Origin: an uncultured Prevotella sp.
GTDB taxonomy: Bacteria; Bacteroidota; Bacteroidia; Bacteroidales; Bacteroidaceae
Length of the DNA: 64,000 bases
Reading direction: 5' to 3'
NCBI GenBank assembly: GCA_937895845.1
Contig: CALBLK010000022.1
Span: 36,027-100,026, forward strand
Under the pieces are notes generated by a model. That model did not search any database, was not told where the DNA came from, and saw only the letters and a list, made by a program, of their open reading frames with translations. This document shows positions 53,467 through 62,891 of this stretch, piece by piece (within the stretch, counting starts at the first letter, position 1; each line of letters opens with the position of its first letter). Made by a program: the position numbers and the translations under genes.

Positions 53467-53531
53467 CTCAAAAGTTCCAGCTAGAATATCAAATAGTAGT
53501 GTCTGCCTCACCGATAAATCAACTACCTTTG
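53467..53531 (+). promoter_or_regulatory. rhaK promoter with paired AraC-type operator repeats
   Basis: The -7 box TACCTTTG lies at 53524-53531 with no good -33 element. Two direct repeats with a TCAAA core start at 53468 and 53489, exactly 21 bp apart (half-sites 53467-53483 and 53488-53504). The inner core begins 35 bp before the -7 box. An equivalent pair is found before rhaD, so this is probably an activator site for a rhamnose regulator. Confidence 0.75.
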
Positions 53532-53571
53532 CAGGGTTAATACCTATCAACATACTGCTAACAAACCATCT

Positions 53572-55041
53572 ATGAAAGAAAACAAGCATTTCTTTGCTGT
53601 CGACTTGGGAGCGACAAGCGGCAGAACCATCATCGGGTCCCTTGCGAACGGAAAGATAAACATGGAGGAGCTCACGCGCTTCGACAACAACCTGATAGAG
53701 ACAGGCAACCACTTCTACTGGGACATCTACGCACTCTACAACGAGATTGTCAAAGGGCTGAAGAAGGCCGTGCACCGCGGCATTGCCATCAGCTCCATCG
53801 GCATAGACACATGGGGGGTCGACTTTGTTTGCGTGGGCAAGGACGGCGCGCTGCTGCGCAACCCGCTGGCCTACCGCGACCCGCACACCGCCGGCATCAT
53901 GGACGACTACTTCAGGCACGCCATTGACAAGAAGACGGTCTACGGCATCACAGGCATACAGTTTATGAACTTCAACTCGCTGTTCCAGCTCTACGCCATG
54001 CGCAAGAACGGCGACACAGCCCTTGAGCATGCCGAGAAGATACTGTTCGTGCCCGACGCGCTGAGCTATATGCTCACGGGCAAGGCGGTTTGCGAATACA
54101 CCATCGCCTCGACCAGCCAGCTGCTCGACCCCAGGACCAAGCAGCTGGACAGCAGGCTGCTGGAGAGCGTCGGACTGTCGGCCCGCCATTTCGGCAAGAT
54201 GACCAACCCCGCCACCGTCATTGGCACGCTGACCGAAGAGGTGCAGCGGATGACCGGCCTGGGAGCCATACCCGTCGTGGCCGTGGCCGGCCACGACACG
54301 GCCAGCGCCGTGGCCGCCGTTCCGGCCCACGACGAGCACTTCGCCTACCTGAGCAGCGGCACATGGAGCCTGATGGGCATCGAGACACGCGACGCCATCA
54401 TCAACGAAGACAGCTACCAACGCAACTTCACCAACGAGGGCGGCATCGAGGGCACCTCGCGCTTTCTCAAGAACATCTGCGGCATGTGGATTTACGAACG
54501 CTGCCGGAAGGAGTGGGCCAACGCGCCGGCATCGCACGCCGAGCTGCAGGCCGAGGCCATGAAGCAGCCCGCCTTCAGGAGTCTGATAAACCCGGACAAC
54601 GAGGCTTTTGCCAACCCCGCGTCCATGGTTGCAGCCATCAGGGACTACTGCCAGGCCACGGGGCAGCACGTGCCCGGGGGGCACGCGGAGATCTGCCGCT
54701 GCATCTTCGACTCGCTGGCCCTGCGCTACCGGCAGGTGTTCGGCTACCTCAAGGAGATGGCCGGCTTCCCCATCAAGGCGCTCCACATCATTGGCGGCGG
54801 CAGCCGCAACAACTACCTCAACCAGTTCACGGCCGACAGCCTTGACGTGCAGGTTCTGGCCGGCCCGCAGGAGAGCACAGCCCTGGGCAACATCATGCTG
54901 CAGGCCAAGGCAAGCGGCGAGGTGAAAGACATCTGGGAGATGCGGCGCATCATTGCCGGCAGCCTTGAGCTGAAGCGGTTTGAGCCAAACCACACTGACG
55001 AGTGGGACCGCGCCTACGACAGATTCGTCAAGCTGCCGTGA
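53572..55041 (+). CDS. rhaB: Rhamnulokinase
   Basis: Phosphorylates L-rhamnulose to L-rhamnulose 1-phosphate. The 489-residue FGGY-family kinase begins HFFAVDLGATSGRTIIGSL (the phosphate-binding loop of the ASKHA fold), has GVDFVCVGKDG, FMNFNSLFQLYAM and VAVAGHDTASAV with the catalytic Asp, and IIGGGSRNNYLNQFTAD near the C-terminus. In Bacteroides the gene is called rhaK. It is the first gene of a rhaK-rhaA-rhaT operon, 81 bp before rhaA, under the paired operator described at 53467-53531. Confidence 0.95.
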   Translation: MKENKHFFAVDLGATSGRTIIGSLANGKINMEELTRFDNNLIETGNHFYWDIYALYNEIVKGLKKAVHRGIAISSIGIDTWGVDFVCVGKDGALLRNPLAYRDPHTAGIMDDYFRHAIDKKTVYGITGIQFMNFNSLFQLYAMRKNGDTALEHAEKILFVPDALSYMLTGKAVCEYTIASTSQLLDPRTKQLDSRLLESVGLSARHFGKMTNPATVIGTLTEEVQRMTGLGAIPVVAVAGHDTASAVAAVPAHDEHFAYLSSGTWSLMGIETRDAIINEDSYQRNFTNEGGIEGTSRFLKNICGMWIYERCRKEWANAPASHAELQAEAMKQPAFRSLINPDNEAFANPASMVAAIRDYCQATGQHVPGGHAEICRCIFDSLALRYRQVFGYLKEMAGFPIKALHIIGGGSRNNYLNQFTADSLDVQVLAGPQESTALGNIMLQAKASGEVKDIWEMRRIIAGSLELKRFEPNHTDEWDRAYDRFVKLP

Positions 55042-55122
55042 CCGGCGCGGAGCCGCCGGCCACCGCCCGCGCGCCACGCATTCCATTTAACAAGGACAAC
55101 ACTAACCATAAAAACAGATAAC

Positions 55123-56379
55123 ATGAAAGAAGAAATCGTTAGAAAAGCTTACGAGATTGCCAAGGAACGCTTCGCCGTCATTGGCGTTGACACAGAGAAA
55201 GTGCTCAAACAGTTGCAAGACTTCCACCTGTCACTCCACTGCTGGCAGGCAGACGACGTGAAAGGTTTCGAGGTGCAGGCCGGCGCGCTGTCGGGAGGCA
55301 TCCAGTCAACCGGCAACTTCCCCGGTGCGGCACGCAACATTGACGAGCTGCGCCAGGACATCCTGAAGGCCAAGAGCCTCATCCCGGGCACACACCGCCT
55401 GAACCTCCACGAGATCTACGGTGACTTCAAGGGCAAGGTGGTCGACCGCGACGAGGTGACCGTCGACTACTTCAAGTCATGGATTGACTGGGCCAAGGAG
55501 AACAACACCAAGCTGGACTTCAACTCAACGAGCTTCTCACACCCCAAGTCGGGCAACCTCTCGCTGGCCAACCCCGACGAGGGCATCCGCCAGTTCTGGG
55601 TGGAGCACACCAAGCGCTGCCGCGACATTGCCAACGCCATGGGCGAGGCGCAGAACGACCCCTGCATCATGAACCTCTGGGTGCACGACGGATGCAAGGA
55701 CGTGTCGGTGAACCACGCGCTCTACCGCAACACGCTGAAGAAGTCGCTTGACGAGATCTTCGCCAAGAAGCAGCCGATGATGAAAGACAGCATCGAGGGC
55801 AAGGTGTTCGGCATCGGGCTCGAGTCGTTCACGGTTGGCTCGCACGACTTCTACACTGCCTATGCGGCACAGAACGACACGATGCTCACCATCGACACCG
55901 GCCACTACCACCCCACAGAGTCCCCGGCCGACAAGGTGTCGGCCGTGCTGCCGTTCCTCAAGGAGCTGATGCTCCACGTGTCGCGCCCCGTGCGCTGGGA
56001 CTCCGACCACGTGACCATCATGGACGACCCCACACAGGAGCTGTTCTTCGAGATTGTGCGCGCCGGCGCACTGAACCGCGTCCACTACGGCCTCGACTTC
56101 TTCGACGGCTCCATCAACCGCATCGGCGCATACGTCATCGGTTCGCGCGCAGCCCAGAAGTGCATGCTCCGCGCCCTGCTTGAGCCGAGGGAGACACTCT
56201 CCAAGCTGGAGCTGGCCGGCGAAGGCTACAAGGTGCTGGCCATCATCGAAGAGCAGAAGGCCATGCCGTGGCAGGCCGTTTACGACGAGTTCTGCGTGCG
56301 CAACAACGTGCCCGTGGGACAGGAGTTCATCGGCGACATCGACAAGTATGTAGACGAGGTGATCTCGAAGCGTGCATAA
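55123..56379 (+). CDS. rhaA: L-rhamnose isomerase
   Basis: Isomerises L-rhamnose to L-rhamnulose in the cytoplasm with two divalent metals. The 418-residue product matches the family length. Conserved segments include LSLHCWQADDVKGFEV, SGGIQSTGNFPGAARN, IGLESFTVGSHDFYTAYA and LTIDTGHYHPTE with metal-binding His and Asp, and RPVRWDSDHV. It is followed by rhaT after 10 bp. Confidence 0.97.
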   Translation: MKEEIVRKAYEIAKERFAVIGVDTEKVLKQLQDFHLSLHCWQADDVKGFEVQAGALSGGIQSTGNFPGAARNIDELRQDILKAKSLIPGTHRLNLHEIYGDFKGKVVDRDEVTVDYFKSWIDWAKENNTKLDFNSTSFSHPKSGNLSLANPDEGIRQFWVEHTKRCRDIANAMGEAQNDPCIMNLWVHDGCKDVSVNHALYRNTLKKSLDEIFAKKQPMMKDSIEGKVFGIGLESFTVGSHDFYTAYAAQNDTMLTIDTGHYHPTESPADKVSAVLPFLKELMLHVSRPVRWDSDHVTIMDDPTQELFFEIVRAGALNRVHYGLDFFDGSINRIGAYVIGSRAAQKCMLRALLEPRETLSKLELAGEGYKVLAIIEEQKAMPWQAVYDEFCVRNNVPVGQEFIGDIDKYVDEVISKRA

Positions 56380-56389
56380 CCCCGCCGCC

Positions 56390-57424
56390 ATGGATATCAT
56401 CATCGGACTTCTCATTATCGCCATCGGCGCATTCTGCCAGTCAAGCTGCTACGTCCCCATCAACAAGGTCAAGGAGTGGTCGTGGGAGAGCTACTGGATT
56501 GTTCAGGGTGTGTTCGCCTGGCTCATACTGCCCCTGCTGGGCGCCCTGCTGGCTGTGCCGGCGGGGCACTCGCTCTGCGAGCTGTTCACAGCCGGCAACG
56601 CCTTCAGCATCGGGATGACCATTCTCTTCGGCGTGCTGTGGGGGGTCGGAGGCCTCACCTTCGGCCTGTCCATGCGCTACCTTGGCGTGGCCCTGGGCCA
56701 GTCAATCGCCCTGGGCACCTGCGCCGGGCTGGGCACCGTCATGGGCCCGGTGCTGCTCAACATCTTCTTCCCCGAGCTTGACGCGCTCTCCTCGCTCACC
56801 TTTGCCGTGATTACGGGCGTGGCGGTGACCCTGGCGGGCATCGCCATCATCGGCGTGGCCGGCTCGATGAAGGCCTCATCGCTGTCGGAGGAGGAGAAAA
56901 AGGCGGCGGTCAAGGACTTCAACTTCCCCAAGGGAGTGGCCATCGCCCTGCTGGCCGGCTTCATGAGCGGCTGCTTCAACGTGGGACTGGAGTTTGGCAA
57001 GGGCGTCAATTTCGGCGACCTCACACCCGACATGTACAAGACACTTCCGGCCACCCTGCTGGTGACACTCGGCGGTTTCGTGACCAACGCCATCTACTGC
57101 TTCTGGCAGAACAGCCGCAACGGCACCTGGGGCGACTACCGCAAGGGCCATGTGTGGGCCAATAACGTGGTGTTCTGCGCGCTGGCCGGCGCCCTGTGGT
57201 ACAGCCAGTTCTTCGGGCTGAGCCTCGGCAAGGGCTTCCTCGCCGGATCGCCCACGCTGATGACGCTCGCGTTCTGCATTCTGATGGCGCTCAACGTGGT
57301 GTTCTCCAACGTGTGGGGCATCATCCTCAAGGAGTGGAAAGGCTGCTCCGGCAAGACCATCGCCGTGCTCATCGTGGGCATCATCGTGCTCATTGTGTCG
57401 AGCTTCCTGCCGCAACTGCTCTGA
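56390..57424 (+). CDS. rhaT: L-rhamnose/proton symporter
   Basis: A 344-residue inner-membrane transporter from the ATG at 56390 (MDIIIGLLIIAIGAFCQSSCYVPINKVKEWSWESYW). About ten hydrophobic segments fit the RhaT family, with PLLGALLAVPAG, GVGGLTFGLSMRYLGVALGQ and GCFNVGLEFGKGVNF as recognisable parts. It imports L-rhamnose with a proton. Its stop is followed by two hairpin terminators that separate it from the convergent rhaD. Confidence 0.94.
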   Translation: MDIIIGLLIIAIGAFCQSSCYVPINKVKEWSWESYWIVQGVFAWLILPLLGALLAVPAGHSLCELFTAGNAFSIGMTILFGVLWGVGGLTFGLSMRYLGVALGQSIALGTCAGLGTVMGPVLLNIFFPELDALSSLTFAVITGVAVTLAGIAIIGVAGSMKASSLSEEEKKAAVKDFNFPKGVAIALLAGFMSGCFNVGLEFGKGVNFGDLTPDMYKTLPATLLVTLGGFVTNAIYCFWQNSRNGTWGDYRKGHVWANNVVFCALAGALWYSQFFGLSLGKGFLAGSPTLMTLAFCILMALNVVFSNVWGIILKEWKGCSGKTIAVLIVGIIVLIVSSFLPQLL

Positions 57425-57493
57425 CAAGGGGCTGCCGCGGCGGCGCATATCCACTAACCCGGGGCCCGGACAAACAAGCTCCGCCCCAAACAG

Positions 57494-57578
57494 CAAACGG
57501 CGTGGCCTCAGTGGAGGCCACGCCGTTTGTGTTATTCCCTAAATAAGAAAGCCGCCGCGCTTCACAGCGTGGCGGCTT
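57494..57578. terminator. Two tandem terminator hairpins between rhaT and rhaD
   Basis: The first hairpin has 16-bp arms (57494-57509 and 57514-57529), the second 12-bp arms with one G-U pair (57549-57560 and 57567-57578). The remaining sequence up to the rhaD stop at 57681 is AT-rich without a gene. The pair can insulate the convergent operons. Confidence 0.85.
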
Positions 57579-57680
57579 CATGTTACCATAAATAGTAAGT
57601 AATAATGATCATATATGTAGTCAGTAGTTGTTTTTAACAGGTCATATAAACCTAAAACCTTTGATGATGAAAATTCCGCT

Positions 57681-58490
57681 TTACTTGGGCAGGTTGAAAG
57701 CCTTGGTCATCTCGGCCATCTGCCCGTCGCTCATGCCCTCGGGCTCAAAGCCCATGCACTTGGCGTCAATGTAAATCTTGGCGCTCTTGGACAGCACGTC
57801 AATCTGGTCGAATGCGTCCATCACGTCAAGGCCCTTGGCAAACACGCCGTGCTTCTCCCACATCACCACGTCATAGTCTTCCAGCTCGCGCAGGGTGGCG
57901 TCGGCCAGCTCGTTGGAACCGGGCAGGGTGTAGGGCACAATGCCCAGGCCCAGCGGGCAGAAAGCCTTGGTCTCCGGAATCATCGACCAGAGGATGCGCG
58001 TGAGCACATCCTTGCCCAGGAACTTGGGGTTGTGGCTCATGGCCACCAGCTCGATGGGATGGGTGTGAACGGTCGCCCTGTAGGGCGAGCCTGTCGCAAT
58101 GAGGTGGGCATGCACGGTGAGGTGCGACGGCAGCTCGCTGGTGGGCGCCACGGCGTTGTCGGCAATGATGACATAGCTCGCGCAGTCGTCAAGGATGCGG
58201 ATGATGCTGCCGTTGTCCATCGGGCGGCGGGCCAGGTCGCGCATGCGCTTGCCTGTGCCCTTGCAATAGAAATAGCACCCCTTGAGGGCCGGCAGGGTCA
58301 CACCGATGGGCTTCACGTCACTGATGGGGGCCATCCGGCGCATCTCGCCGTCAACGAGGTCGGTCACATTGACTGTGATGTTGCCACCGTTGCGCTCGGC
58401 CCAGCCGTTCTGCCAGAGGTATCCGGCTACCTCAGCTATCTTGTCCACCTCGGCAGCCAGTGCCGGGCGGCTCTCCAATACACTCTTCAT
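57681..58490 (-). CDS. rhaD: Rhamnulose-1-phosphate aldolase
   Basis: Splits L-rhamnulose 1-phosphate into dihydroxyacetone phosphate and L-lactaldehyde. The 269-residue class II (zinc) aldolase has the family N-terminus (AEVAGYLWQNGWAERNGGNI), the metal-binding HxH in VHTHPIELVAM, and VMWEKHGVFAKG with the third His. It is on the opposite strand from the other rha genes and has its own promoter with the same operator pair. A lactaldehyde reductase gene is not present in the window. Confidence 0.95.
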   Translation of the reverse strand: MKSVLESRPALAAEVDKIAEVAGYLWQNGWAERNGGNITVNVTDLVDGEMRRMAPISDVKPIGVTLPALKGCYFYCKGTGKRMRDLARRPMDNGSIIRILDDCASYVIIADNAVAPTSELPSHLTVHAHLIATGSPYRATVHTHPIELVAMSHNPKFLGKDVLTRILWSMIPETKAFCPLGLGIVPYTLPGSNELADATLRELEDYDVVMWEKHGVFAKGLDVMDAFDQIDVLSKSAKIYIDAKCMGFEPEGMSDGQMAEMTKAFNLPK

Positions 58491-58520
58491 GCTGTTGATA
58501 CGATTTAAAATTTACAGTTG

Positions 58521-58584
58521 CAAAGGTACGGCAGTTTCCGCTATAAAGACACGACATTTTGATTTTTGGCCCGCACTATTTGAT
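58521..58584 (-). promoter_or_regulatory. rhaD promoter with paired AraC-type operator repeats
   Basis: On the minus strand a -7 box TACCTTTG (58528-58521) lacks a -33 element. Two direct repeats with a TCAAA core begin at 58562 and 58583, 21 bp apart (half-sites 58563-58547 and 58584-58568). The inner core starts 34 bp before the -7 box, matching the rhaK arrangement (35 bp). The inner half-site agrees with the rhaK one at 14 of 17 positions. Confidence 0.75.
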
Positions 58585-58639
58585 ATTTGGTTGACACAGG
58601 TCAAGCAATGGGGAGACACAGGGCATGCCATGGGAGCCC

Positions 58640-58800
58640 GCCTCGGGCACCCGCTTTCCGGAACGGCCGGTACCGCGCCGCCAAACGGTGCGTCTGACCA
58701 CGCGAAACGGGCCGTCTGGGCGCGCGATTCGGGCCGTTCGGGCGCGCAAAACGGCCCGGATGGCAAGCCGGGACAGGCCGTTTGGAAAGACAGGCGCGCG
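58640..58800. repeat. GC-rich intergenic repeat (copy D)
   Basis: In the 384-bp gap between divergent rhaD and the next gene, repeated CGGGCCGT and ACGGCC motifs form several imperfect palindromes. Bases 58745-58769 are identical to 7596-7620 (25 bp). Bases 58763-58783 match the GCAAGCC..GGCCGTTT unit of copies A and B. Small reading frames here are repeat translations. Confidence 0.75.
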
Positions 58801-58861
58801 GAGGGGGCTGCGCCGCAGTGAAAAAATGGCCCCGAAAAGGCACTTTCTCAAAAATATTGCC

Positions 58862-58869
58862 TAAATTTG
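58862..58869 (+). promoter_or_regulatory. -7 promoter box six bases before the start codon
   Basis: TAAATTTG at 58862-58869, with the ATG at 58875. Transcription would start at or within a few bases of the start codon, so the mRNA could be leaderless. Confidence 0.5.
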
Positions 58870-58874
58870 CAACT

Positions 58875-59480
58875 ATGAACGGACTGACCGAAAACGTGAA
58901 ATGGAGCGAGAATGTCATCATTGCCGACGGCGACTACATTGACCGGGTGACATTCGACCTGACAGTGAACTTCGAGCGGATGCTCGGCCGGCGCATCCCC
59001 AAGGCCGACCTTGGCAGGTGGATTGACTGCGTGGCCCTGGACGGAGGGCTGCGCGAGGGCGCCCACGAGACCCTGGCAGTGTTCATCCACAGCAAGGGGC
59101 GCGAGCGGCTTGACAACTTCGCGCCGGGCGACTACGCCACGGAGATTGACGGCATGGCTTTCAAGGACAACCTGGGCGAGTTCGCCATGAGCGCGCTGCC
59201 GGTGGAGGGCATCGTGACGCACGACGGCTTTGTGGCCGAGGCGCTGCAGGCGGTATGCGCCCAGAAGGCCGTGAAACGCGTGATGCTGGTTGCCGACATG
59301 GAACGGATGGCCGGGCAGGTGCGCCACGCCCTGAGGGGGGTGAGCGACGAGGACAAGCGCGTGACCGTGTTTGCCATGCAGCCGCTGCCGGGCGGCAACT
59401 TCCGGCAGGAGATACTGGGCTACTCGCTGATGAGCGCGCTGGGCATCAGGGGCGAGGAAATAGACAGGGCCACACGCTGA
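58875..59480 (+). CDS. Uncharacterised Bacteroidales protein beside the carboxynorspermidine gene
   Basis: A 201-residue soluble protein (MNGLTENVKWSENVIIADGDYIDRVTF is the N-terminal region). I do not recognise a functional domain. Visible features: no signal peptide or membrane helix, a mixed alpha/beta composition, GLREGAHETLAVFIHSKG and VEGIVTHDGFVAEALQAVCA segments, and an acidic pI look. It lies 74 bp upstream of the carboxynorspermidine dehydrogenase-like gene on the same strand. An accessory role in polyamine metabolism is only a guess from position. Confidence 0.75.
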   Translation: MNGLTENVKWSENVIIADGDYIDRVTFDLTVNFERMLGRRIPKADLGRWIDCVALDGGLREGAHETLAVFIHSKGRERLDNFAPGDYATEIDGMAFKDNLGEFAMSALPVEGIVTHDGFVAEALQAVCAQKAVKRVMLVADMERMAGQVRHALRGVSDEDKRVTVFAMQPLPGGNFRQEILGYSLMSALGIRGEEIDRATR

Positions 59481-59554
59481 GGGCTGCGGCGCGCAGCCGC
59501 GGGCGAGGCAGGGACACAACATCAACAAATCATCATAACAACTTAAAGACAGCA

Positions 59555-60793
59555 ATGGGAAAAGTACTCATGATTGGCGCCGGAGGCGTCGCCACTGTCG
59601 CTGCGTTCAAGATTGCACAGAACAGCGACGTGTTCACCGATTTTATGATAGCCAGCCGCCGCAAGGAGAAATGCGACCAGATAGTGAAGGCCATCCACAG
59701 GGCCGGGCACACCATGGACATCAAGACGGCCCGGGTGGACGCCGACGACGTGGAGCAGCTGAAGCGCCTGCTCGGCGAATACAAGCCGGAGATGGTCATC
59801 AACCTGGCACTGCCCTACCAGGACCTCACCATCATGGAGGCCTGCCTGGCCTGCGGCTGCAACTACCTTGACACGGCCAACTACGAGCCCAGGGACGAGG
59901 CGCACTTCGAATACTCCTGGCAGTGGGCCTACAAGGACCGGTTCGAAAAGGCCGGCCTGTGCGCCATCCTCGGCTGCGGGTTCGACCCGGGCGTGAGCGG
60001 CATCTTCACAGCCTATGCGGCCAAGCACCACTTCGACGAAATCGAGTGCCTGGACATCGTAGACTGCAACGCGGGCAACCACCACAAGGCGTTCGCCACA
60101 AACTTCAACCCGGAAATCAACATCCGCGAGATAACGCAGAAAGGGCTCTACTACAAGGACGGGAAGTGGATAGAGACCGGGCCGCTCGAGATACACAGGC
60201 CGCTCACCTACCCCAACATCGGGCCGCGCGAGAGCTACCTGATGCACCACGAGGAGCTGGAGAGCCTGGTGAAAAACTTCCCCTCCATCAGGCAGGCGCG
60301 CTTCTGGATGACGTTCGGAGAGTCGTACATCAGCCACCTCACCGCCATCGAGGACATCGGCATGAGCCGCATCGACGAAGTGGAATACGAGGCTCCGCTG
60401 GCCGACGGCTCGGGCAAGAAAGTCAAGGTGAAGATTGTGCCGCTGCAGTTCCTGAAAGCCGTGCTGCCAAACCCGCAGGACCTCGGCGAGAACTACGAGG
60501 GCGAGACCTCCATCGGCTGCCGCATACGCGGAAAGAAAGACGGCAAGGAGCTCACCTATTATATATATAACAACTGCAGCCACAAGGAGGCCTACAAGGA
60601 GACGGGCATGCAGGGCGTGAGCTACACCACGGGCGTGCCGGCCATGATTGGCGCCATGATGTTCTTCAAGGGACTGTGGCGCAAGCCCGGCGTGTGGAAC
60701 GTGGAGGAGTTTGACCCCGACCCCTTCATGGAACAGCTCAACAAGCAGGGGCTGCCCTGGCACGAGGAGTTTTTCGGCGACCTGGAACTGTAA
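59555..60793 (+). CDS. Saccharopine dehydrogenase family protein, probable carboxynorspermidine dehydrogenase
   Basis: A 412-residue NAD(P)-dependent enzyme from the ATG at 59555. The Rossmann start is KVLMIGAGGVATVAAFKIAQ, followed by NLALPYQDLTIMEACLACG, NYLDTANYEPRDEAHF and GCGFDPGVSGIFTAYAAKH, all typical of carboxy(nor)spermidine dehydrogenase (CANSDH). This enzyme condenses aspartate semialdehyde with putrescine or diaminopropane and is the spermidine route of Bacteroidetes, completed by a carboxynorspermidine decarboxylase that is not in the window. Saccharopine dehydrogenase (lysine pathway) is the alternative, less likely in this order. Confidence 0.85.
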   Translation: MGKVLMIGAGGVATVAAFKIAQNSDVFTDFMIASRRKEKCDQIVKAIHRAGHTMDIKTARVDADDVEQLKRLLGEYKPEMVINLALPYQDLTIMEACLACGCNYLDTANYEPRDEAHFEYSWQWAYKDRFEKAGLCAILGCGFDPGVSGIFTAYAAKHHFDEIECLDIVDCNAGNHHKAFATNFNPEINIREITQKGLYYKDGKWIETGPLEIHRPLTYPNIGPRESYLMHHEELESLVKNFPSIRQARFWMTFGESYISHLTAIEDIGMSRIDEVEYEAPLADGSGKKVKVKIVPLQFLKAVLPNPQDLGENYEGETSIGCRIRGKKDGKELTYYIYNNCSHKEAYKETGMQGVSYTTGVPAMIGAMMFFKGLWRKPGVWNVEEFDPDPFMEQLNKQGLPWHEEFFGDLEL

Positions 60794-60870
60794 GCCGGGG
60801 GGGGCGGCCGGCACCCCGCGCGCTGCCGGCAAGCGACATTGACACACACAACGAAAACAGAATACAACTT

Positions 60871-61895
<1,025 letters not shown>

Positions 61896-61899
<4 letters not shown>

Positions 61900-62705
61900 T
61901 TCAGAAGGTAAGACCAAAGAAAAGTCTCGGCCAGCACTTTCTGACTGACCTGGGAATCGCCAGGCGCATAGCCGACACCGTGGACGCCCATCCCGGCACG
62001 CCCATCCTTGAGGTGGGACCGGGGATGGGCGTGCTCACACAGTATCTCACCGCCAAGGGCCGCGAGCTGAAAGTGGTGGAGATTGACAGCGAGTCGGTGG
62101 CCTATCTCAACGAGCGCTACCCCGCCCTGTCCGGCCAGATTATCGCAGACGACTTTCTGCGGATGGACCTCGGACGCGTGTTTGGCGGAAGGCCCTTTGT
62201 GCTCACGGGCAACTACCCCTACGACATCTCGTCGCAGATATTCTTCAAGATGCTCGACAACCGCGACCTCATCCCCTGCTGCACGGGCATGATTCAGCGC
62301 GAGGTGGCCCTGCGCATGGCCTCAGGGCCGGGTTCCAAGGCGTATGGCATTCTCAGTGTGCTCACACAGGCATGGTATGACGTGGAGTATCTCTTCACCG
62401 TCGACGAGGGGGTGTTCAACCCGCCGCCCAAGGTGAAGAGCGCGGTTATCCGCATGACACGCAACAGCACCGCCCGGCTGGGCTGCGACGAGGCGCTGTT
62501 CAAGCGGGTGGTGAAGACTGTGTTCAACCAGCGCCGCAAGATGCTGCGCGTCAGCTTGCGCCAGCTTTTCGGCGGCAAGGGGGCGGCCGACGCGTTTTTC
62601 CAGCACCCGGTGATGACCAGGCGGCCTGAACAGCTGTCGGTCGAACAGTTCGTGGAACTCACAAACCTGGTGGCCGAAGAGCTGGCAAAAGGCCGCGCCA
62701 TATAA
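61896..62705 (+). CDS. rsmA: 16S rRNA dimethyladenosine transferase
   Basis: KsgA-type enzyme that dimethylates A1518 and A1519 of 16S rRNA late in 30S assembly. The 269-residue product shows KKSLGQHFLTDLGIARRIAD, the SAM motif EVGPGMGVLTQYL, the catalytic NYPYDISSQIFFKM and VFNPPPKVKSAVI. The ATG at 61896 overlaps the recA stop, giving translational coupling of recA and rsmA. The stop at 62703-62705 is directly followed by an operator-like palindrome and no terminator. Confidence 0.96.
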
Positions 62706-62707
62706 TT

Positions 62708-62797
62708 TGTGTGCGCACACAGATTTCTTGACCTAAGTCAAAAACAACGCCATGCAGCCCAAAAAAGTTGGTGAAACCCTTGGTGTGTGCGCAAACA
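62708..62797. promoter_or_regulatory. Pair of 14-bp palindromic sites flanking the ncRNA promoter
   Basis: TGTGTGCGCACACA is a perfect palindrome at 62708-62721, and a copy with one mismatch (TGTGTGCGCAAACA) occupies 62784-62797, inside the spacer of the promoter at 62780-62809. The position inside a promoter spacer suggests a repressor or activator site. An additional inverted repeat (TTGAC..GTCAA) lies at 62728-62741. Confidence 0.55.
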
Positions 62798-62809
62798 ATC
62801 GTACCTTTG
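62780..62809 (+). promoter_or_regulatory. Promoter of the candidate repeat ncRNA
   Basis: TTG at 62780-62782, a 19-bp spacer and TACCTTTG at 62802-62809 fit the Bacteroidetes promoter. No open reading frame follows for 1 kb apart from short ones. Confidence 0.7.
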
Positions 62810-62891
62810 CAGTGACAAAAGGATAACAGCCAAGAAAGACAAAGGTAAAGGATTGAGGATAACGCAGGCCGAGAGGCATAAAGGTAAAAGA

